IMG/VR virus record: IMGVR_UViG_3300023284_001411 | Span: 1 to 64,000 of that record | Source: a virus | Direction: 5' to 3' (one strand) | Length of the DNA stretch: 64,000 bases | Shown: positions 59,644 through 64,000 of the stretch, piece by piece | Numbering within the stretch: position 1 is the first letter of the stretch | Layout: every line of letters starts with the position of its first letter | Position numbers and translations under genes: made by a program | Notes under the pieces: model-generated | What the model was told of the DNA's origin: nothing | The model's input: only the letters and a program-made list of their open reading frames with translations | The model's database searches: none

Positions 59644-62628
59644 TCAGGTCGTGAGTATAGCGTAAGCTTCAACAGAACTTGTGGGAGCGCTGACTTGCAG
59701 AAATGTCTCGGACACGGAGCCGCCCGACTGGGTATGGCGAACTTTAATTGTATCGCCCGACATGACCCCTGTCAAGGTGCCAGTGGTAGCGGTGGCGGCG
59801 ATGATGGTGTTGAAGCCGAGCGCGTTGATCTCGGCCTCGACGATGCCCGTCGCGAACGCCGTCCCAATTTCAAAGGGGTAGCTTCCAGTATCCGGCGCCG
59901 AATAAGTAGAGGAGGCGACATTAGGCGCCAAATTACCATAATTTGTGTCATTGTCAAGGGTCGAGGCGTCCAGGTTGAACTCGTGGCGCAGGTCCTCCGT
60001 TGCCGAGCGGACTATGCTCTCGAACGTGTGACGAGTGCCGACCTTGACCGCCACCCGGGTTGGGATGACGCCTGCGGTGTTGCGGAGGATCAGCGTCCGG
60101 GAGAGGAAGATGTTTTTCGTGTTGGCGAATGCCGCCGTAAAGAGGGAGGTCGGCGAGCCATCGGGATCGTCGATGATCTCCGCGTCGTACTCCGTCGTGT
60201 TCACCGCCGGGAATGTCGGGTTGAGTGTGGCCGCGTCGGTCTGTATGGATGACGTTTCGTCCCCGGTCCGGAAGTCCTTCCGGATGAACTCCACCTCGAA
60301 GCCCCGGTCGTCCAGCCCTGAGCCGCCGGCCTTCAGGGTGTCGATGTCGGCGGAAGTGTCGTAGAGGACTGTATTTATCTTCATCTGCGCGGGTGGGTAG
60401 GGTAGCCGCTCGCGGTTTGCCATGGTGATCTGGACCGTGATCGCGTCCCCCTCCAGCACTACATCCGTCCGGCTCTCGGATCGTACCTGTACATCCACAA
60501 CGTTGGGCTGGGGAATGGTGCCCAGGCTCAGCCCGCCGTTGATGAAGATCAGATAGACCGATGCGTCGATGGCGTGGTCCTTGGGCGTGGTGTCCAGGAG
60601 CCCGCGCCAGCAATTCGTCAGGTCGATATGGGTCGTCTGGTCCGTGAAACCCTCAAAGGCGATAAACTCGTCGTCGATTAGGATCAGATTCGTGAGGTTC
60701 TGCCCAATGTCGCTCGCCTCGGGGGTTTCGGACATACTCAGGAGCATGCTCGCCACCGTGTCTTCGCCCGGGTCCACCCCCACCGTCGCGGTCCCCGCTT
60801 GGTCGCCGGAGGTCAGAGCTGCCCGAAGGTCCCCGATCTTGAAGAAGCCCGGGACGTCGCCCTCGTTTGTGAACGCACCCGCGGGCGTCGTTGGGTGGTT
60901 TCGCTGGTAGATCGTGAAGGTGATGGCCTGGGCCTCCTGAGCGCGGCCTCCACACCAGATACGGTCGCCCACACCCGGGTTATCCTCATCGCGGTTGACG
61001 AAGGCTTTAGGCGCTTCGATGATCACCGACTGCACCGCGGGGATGGCCGTGACGTCCTGGACCGGAGGTAACCAAAGCGTGTCATCCGGTTCTCCCGAGA
61101 ACGGGAGGGCGAAGACAAAGACATCCTCAATCAGCTGTAGCTGGATCTTCCCATCGGTGAGTGTTCCGAAGTCGATCCGGGCAACCCGCATGGGTTGCTT
61201 TGTAAAGCCCAGGGTAGCGTCGGTCCACGCCACGACGTCGGCTGGCTTTATCTGCCAGAGGCTGCGGTCTACCGTGATGTTAGCCTTGGCCAAGGGGCGG
61301 CTAATCATCTTTATGGTCCGGGAGGCGATGTTATTGGCCAGGGTTTTGTCCTTCACTCCCGGGTATTTCTCGGTAACTGCCACGAGTCGCCCGCCCTGGA
61401 TCCTCTGGTTCGCCAGGTTTTGCGACTGAGCAAATGTGCCAAAATAGTCACGGTCGCGGTCCACAAACTGGACCCTGACCTGATTGGCCGTCTCCGACCA
61501 CGTCCCTCGGGAGAAGTCATTGACGCTGATGATGTTCGCGGAGGTTATCTGGGGGATTGTGTCGATGTCGTACCCACCTCGAGCGAGGTTGATCTTCAAC
61601 TTCCCGGTTTCATGGTCCAGGAAGAGTACCCCATCGATCTGTCGCTCAACTTCCTGAAGGAAGTCCACGGCCTCCAAGGCGCGGTCGAGGATCATCGAGA
61701 AACCATTGCCCTCGGTAAAGAGAGTCGCCGCCGCGGCCTGGAAGTTGACCAAATCAATGTCCGTGGCCGGGAAGCCCAGGCCCCAGTCATTGTCCGTTAG
61801 AACCTCGTAGATCACCTCCATTGGGTTGGAGTCCCCGCCCGAGCCGATGGCGCCGCCGATGATGTGCGTGTCGCTGGGTAAGCTGAGGTTGTCGGGGAAC
61901 CGTTGGAGCTCGAATTTCCACGGCTTGATCTGGGTAGAGTTACCGATGTACCCGCCCTCGAAAACCGCGTAGCACGTCCCGCGGTAGGCCGGCTGCGGGG
62001 TCTGGAAAGTCGAGAGATAGGTATCCACCAGCTGGGTCTCATTGCCAGGATGGACGCGCAGGTCGCCCTCTATGCCGCCTGTTCCGAACTTGTCGCCACC
62101 GAAGAAGTCCGGTTTAACGATGGAGACATCAGCATCGTCCACGACGAAAAGGGCCTTGAGGGTTCCATCTCCGACCCAGATCGTGGTCATGGCGTCGATG
62201 ATGCCGCGGCACAGCGCGAACTGGATACCGACGAAGTATTGGAAACCGATGGTGATTCTTTTAGAGGAGAACAGCCCGGTCTTGACCTTCTCCTTGATGG
62301 GGACCTGCCGAAGGTCGCCCCACCAGACGATGTTTGGCCCTTCCATTTTGACGGTACCCCAGATGAGCGGGACCACGCGGCCCTCGATGGCGGTGGGAAA
62401 CTTGAAGTCGCCCTCCCCCGCTGGGCGAGCGTCCTCGATGTCAGGCTTCGGCCGCAGCAGCTCTGCGAGTATTGTTAGAGTCGCAGAGAGAAGGAGCCCG
62501 ATGACGATGATGACTGCTATCCCAACCGCGTGAATCTCGTTGGCTGATGTCGGATCTTTATGTGGTGCCAGTAGGGCGACCGTGAGGAGTGTGTTTTGCC
62601 AGGTAATCGATGAACGAGTAAAAGTCAT
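59644..62628 (-). CDS. Tail-tip / central fibre protein (GTA-gp15-like)
   Basis: 994 aa, the largest complete virion gene on the right. A hydrophobic segment at residues ~33-56 (EIHAVGIAVIIVIGLLLSAT) near the N-terminus, then RVVPLIWGTVKMEGPNIVWW, FVGIQFALCRGIIDAMTTIW and LDRALEAVDFLQEVERQIDG, the layout of GTA-type/J-like tail-tip proteins (Phage-tail_3). Late region WRGLLDTTPKDHAIDASVYL and RHEFNLDAS is typical. It forms the baseplate hub that follows the BR0599-type protein. It is assigned on conserved layout and order. Confidence 0.8.
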   Translation of the reverse strand: MTFTRSSITWQNTLLTVALLAPHKDPTSANEIHAVGIAVIIVIGLLLSATLTILAELLRPKPDIEDARPAGEGDFKFPTAIEGRVVPLIWGTVKMEGPNIVWWGDLRQVPIKEKVKTGLFSSKRITIGFQYFVGIQFALCRGIIDAMTTIWVGDGTLKALFVVDDADVSIVKPDFFGGDKFGTGGIEGDLRVHPGNETQLVDTYLSTFQTPQPAYRGTCYAVFEGGYIGNSTQIKPWKFELQRFPDNLSLPSDTHIIGGAIGSGGDSNPMEVIYEVLTDNDWGLGFPATDIDLVNFQAAAATLFTEGNGFSMILDRALEAVDFLQEVERQIDGVLFLDHETGKLKINLARGGYDIDTIPQITSANIISVNDFSRGTWSETANQVRVQFVDRDRDYFGTFAQSQNLANQRIQGGRLVAVTEKYPGVKDKTLANNIASRTIKMISRPLAKANITVDRSLWQIKPADVVAWTDATLGFTKQPMRVARIDFGTLTDGKIQLQLIEDVFVFALPFSGEPDDTLWLPPVQDVTAIPAVQSVIIEAPKAFVNRDEDNPGVGDRIWCGGRAQEAQAITFTIYQRNHPTTPAGAFTNEGDVPGFFKIGDLRAALTSGDQAGTATVGVDPGEDTVASMLLSMSETPEASDIGQNLTNLILIDDEFIAFEGFTDQTTHIDLTNCWRGLLDTTPKDHAIDASVYLIFINGGLSLGTIPQPNVVDVQVRSESRTDVVLEGDAITVQITMANRERLPYPPAQMKINTVLYDTSADIDTLKAGGSGLDDRGFEVEFIRKDFRTGDETSSIQTDAATLNPTFPAVNTTEYDAEIIDDPDGSPTSLFTAAFANTKNIFLSRTLILRNTAGVIPTRVAVKVGTRHTFESIVRSATEDLRHEFNLDASTLDNDTNYGNLAPNVASSTYSAPDTGSYPFEIGTAFATGIVEAEINALGFNTIIAATATTGTLTGVMSGDTIKVRHTQSGGSVSETFLQVSAPTSSVEAYAILTT

Positions 62629-62634
62629 AAGTTC

Positions 62635-63468
62635 TTAGTCCAAGCCAGTTTCAAAGATGTTCTTCGTTGAAACATAGGGGAAGCCGCCAAAGTTGATGCC
62701 GTTTGCGAATTTGTTGACGCAGTCGAGCTGTATTCGAAGCTTGCATCCGGCCAGGCATCGTACCGTTTGGCTCAGCGGACTCAGGATGAAAGGTAGATGG
62801 ATGGTGAGGTCGTTATTACCCGCCCCACCCTGGGCGATAACCATTCGGAAATCACTATCGAACGCAATGAACCCTTGCTCGAAGAAGTCGGAGCCGAAGG
62901 ATCCGGCGGTGTCTACTGTCAGGACTGTCTTATCGGCGCTGACTGCAGAGACGTTCAGGAACTTTTCAAAGCTCGCATCGTTCTCCGAAATCTTGCACCG
63001 TGCGTCATAGAGCATGTGGTTACACAGATTGGAGTAAACGAAGCGGGGGATGATGCGGCTGCGTGCCGTTGTGATCGGCGCCACCTTCATATTCACTTCC
63101 CGGTTGTTGTTGGTGAATGCAACCGTTTGAACGTCCCCCTTGAAGATCACCACTGTCTCTTTAGCGAGGTCGTTTCTGTGGGTTCGATACACCGTCAGGG
63201 TCGACAGCACACCCGGGACCGCCGTGAGGTACTTGGCCACAAACGTATTGTTCGATGGTACCTTGACCTCGAGTTGGTCCGAGGTCTTTTCCCCCAGTTC
63301 CAGGACCAGTTTCCCGCGAGAGATGGCGGTTGCGACGAAGGTCCCGCCCAGGATGACGACGTTGGTCTGGTTAGAGGTGAAGCGAAATTGATCGCTGCCC
63401 AAGCGGAAGTCGTAGAGCTCGATCGGCTCCCCAGACTCAGCGCTGATTTCTTGTGCGTTAAAACTCAT
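62635..63468 (-). CDS. BR0599/DUF2163-family tail assembly protein
   Basis: 277 aa. Mid-region TNNNREVNMKVAPITTARSR, then SNLCNHMLYDARCKISEND and C-terminal LAGCKLRIQLDCVNKFANGI, NFGGFPYVSTKN. The Cys pairs C-N-H-x-L-Y-D-x-R-C and D-C-x-x-x-F-x-N-x-x-N-F-x-G-F-P are the hallmark of this family, in which Cys residues bind a metal cluster in the tail hub. It follows the DUF2460-like gene and precedes the tail-tip gene, as in gene transfer agents. Confidence 0.9.
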   Translation of the reverse strand: MSFNAQEISAESGEPIELYDFRLGSDQFRFTSNQTNVVILGGTFVATAISRGKLVLELGEKTSDQLEVKVPSNNTFVAKYLTAVPGVLSTLTVYRTHRNDLAKETVVIFKGDVQTVAFTNNNREVNMKVAPITTARSRIIPRFVYSNLCNHMLYDARCKISENDASFEKFLNVSAVSADKTVLTVDTAGSFGSDFFEQGFIAFDSDFRMVIAQGGAGNNDLTIHLPFILSPLSQTVRCLAGCKLRIQLDCVNKFANGINFGGFPYVSTKNIFETGLD

Positions 63469-64000
63469 TCCAGCACCGCCACGACAGGGACTCGAACTGT
63501 CGCATCTCCTATTCCGCTGGTGTGAGTGATGGTCACGTCGTCGCTGTCCATCCGCACCTCCTCGATGAACTCCACCCGGGTAAAGTCTGCCAGCGCGACA
63601 TCGGTCCCCCAGGTAGAGTCTACCGTCAGGGTCTCCTCCGTGGGGCTGTTCTCGATGGAGGTCGTCACCGTGCGGATGATCTTGGTCCCGTCGTTCTTGA
63701 TCACTTGGATGATGTTCCGGGGCTGTTGGTTCTTGATGAAGACCGTATAGCCAAAGTTCTCTACCTTGATCGTCTGACTGCCGGACGTAATGCCGGCCGT
63801 CGGCGTCATCTCCGGGAAGAAGGACGGGATATAAAAGGACGTCTGCTTCCCGCTGAGGGCGTGCAGGAGTTGGCGCACCTCCCAGAGTCGCTGGCGAGAA
63901 TTACAGAAGAAAGTCTTTGCGAACCCGCGCTTTGTCACGGGGTCATCCGTGAAGGTCTCGAAGAGGCCCACCTCATTGTCGATTACCGTAGTCTTCCGCG
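63465..64000 (-). CDS. Distal tail protein (5' end outside window)
   Basis: The frame is open from the stop at 63465 to the right edge; the only internal GTG (63971) has no good ribosome-binding site, so the protein probably begins beyond the window. Visible part: NEVGLFETFTDDPVTKRGFA, RQRLWEVRQLLHALSGKQTS, FYIPSFFPEMTPTAG and a beta-rich C-terminus (VRMDSDDVTITHTSGIGDAT). Found upstream of the BR0599-type protein, matching a tail-tip adaptor. Family not fixed. Confidence 0.7.
   Translation of the reverse strand, partial: RKTTVIDNEVGLFETFTDDPVTKRGFAKTFFCNSRQRLWEVRQLLHALSGKQTSFYIPSFFPEMTPTAGITSGSQTIKVENFGYTVFIKNQQPRNIIQVIKNDGTKIIRTVTTSIENSPTEETLTVDSTWGTDVALADFTRVEFIEEVRMDSDDVTITHTSGIGDATVRVPVVAVLE

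Noticed and set aside
1-64000. CRISPR array
   Set aside because: No regularly spaced identical direct repeats with unique spacers were seen. The pentamer repeat has no spacers and the fibre repeats are coding.

Overview
The window is most of a dsDNA tailed-phage genome (Caudoviricetes, probably siphovirus-like). Every gene I can support is read from the minus strand, so transcription runs from high to low coordinates. Genes are packed head to tail with many 4-nt ATGA or TAATG overlaps. Both edges cut structural genes: a tail-assembly gene on the right and a repeat-rich fibre gene on the left. Tail tube, chaperones and tape measure are absent. In a circular or circularly permuted genome the two edges would close on one another with those genes in the missing segment. 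No integrase, excisionase or obvious lysis repressor is visible, which suggests a virulent phage. Promoters look sigma70-like (TTGACA/TANNNT) and ribosome-binding sites are AGGAGG-like, so the host is a bacterium; I cannot name it.

In transcription order: 64.0-59.3 kb holds the distal tail (BR0599/DUF2163-type protein, 994-aa tail-tip protein, small membrane protein). The interval 59.3-43.2 kb is the replication and nucleotide module: metallophosphoesterase, SNF2-type helicase, SSB-like protein, an HD nucleotidase like DatZ/YfbR, an HNH homing endonuclease, a DUF5664-type dATP/dGTP diphosphohydrolase, family A DNA polymerase, oligoribonuclease, MT-A70 adenine methylase, VRR-NUC-like nuclease and a primase-helicase. 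From 43.2 to 28.2 kb lie dozens of small early genes (zinc ribbons, single-span membrane peptides, a glycoside-hydrolase-like protein) with a family of repeated promoters, a degenerate 5-bp tandem repeat and a compact structured RNA. The interval 28.2-23 kb holds a DEDD exonuclease, the Ro/Y RNA locus, a UDG-like protein, a second HNH endonuclease and a GroES-like co-chaperonin. From 23 to 18.2 kb are more small genes, a MazG pyrophosphohydrolase, a phospholipase A2-like protein and a heme-dependent N-demethylase-like protein (DUF3445). The interval 18.1-0 kb is the packaging and virion module: large terminase, portal, ClpP-like prohead protease, MuF-like protein, scaffold, major capsid protein, then decoration, adhesin and fibre proteins.

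The most interesting locus is 25.4-27.55 kb. A 507-aa Ro60/Rsr (TROVE plus vWA) protein sits directly downstream of five tandem RNA elements of about 70-140 nt. Each has the Y RNA hallmark: a lower stem with 5' CCGA opposite 3' CUUG, and a U-rich 3' end. Two of the five carry, inside the upper loop, a T-arm, acceptor stem and D-arm in circularly permuted tRNA order, as in bacterial YrlA RNAs. The other three are short hairpins. One TTGACC/TACACT promoter precedes the array. The phage therefore appears to encode a complete Ro ribonucleoprotein with a diversified set of Y RNAs.
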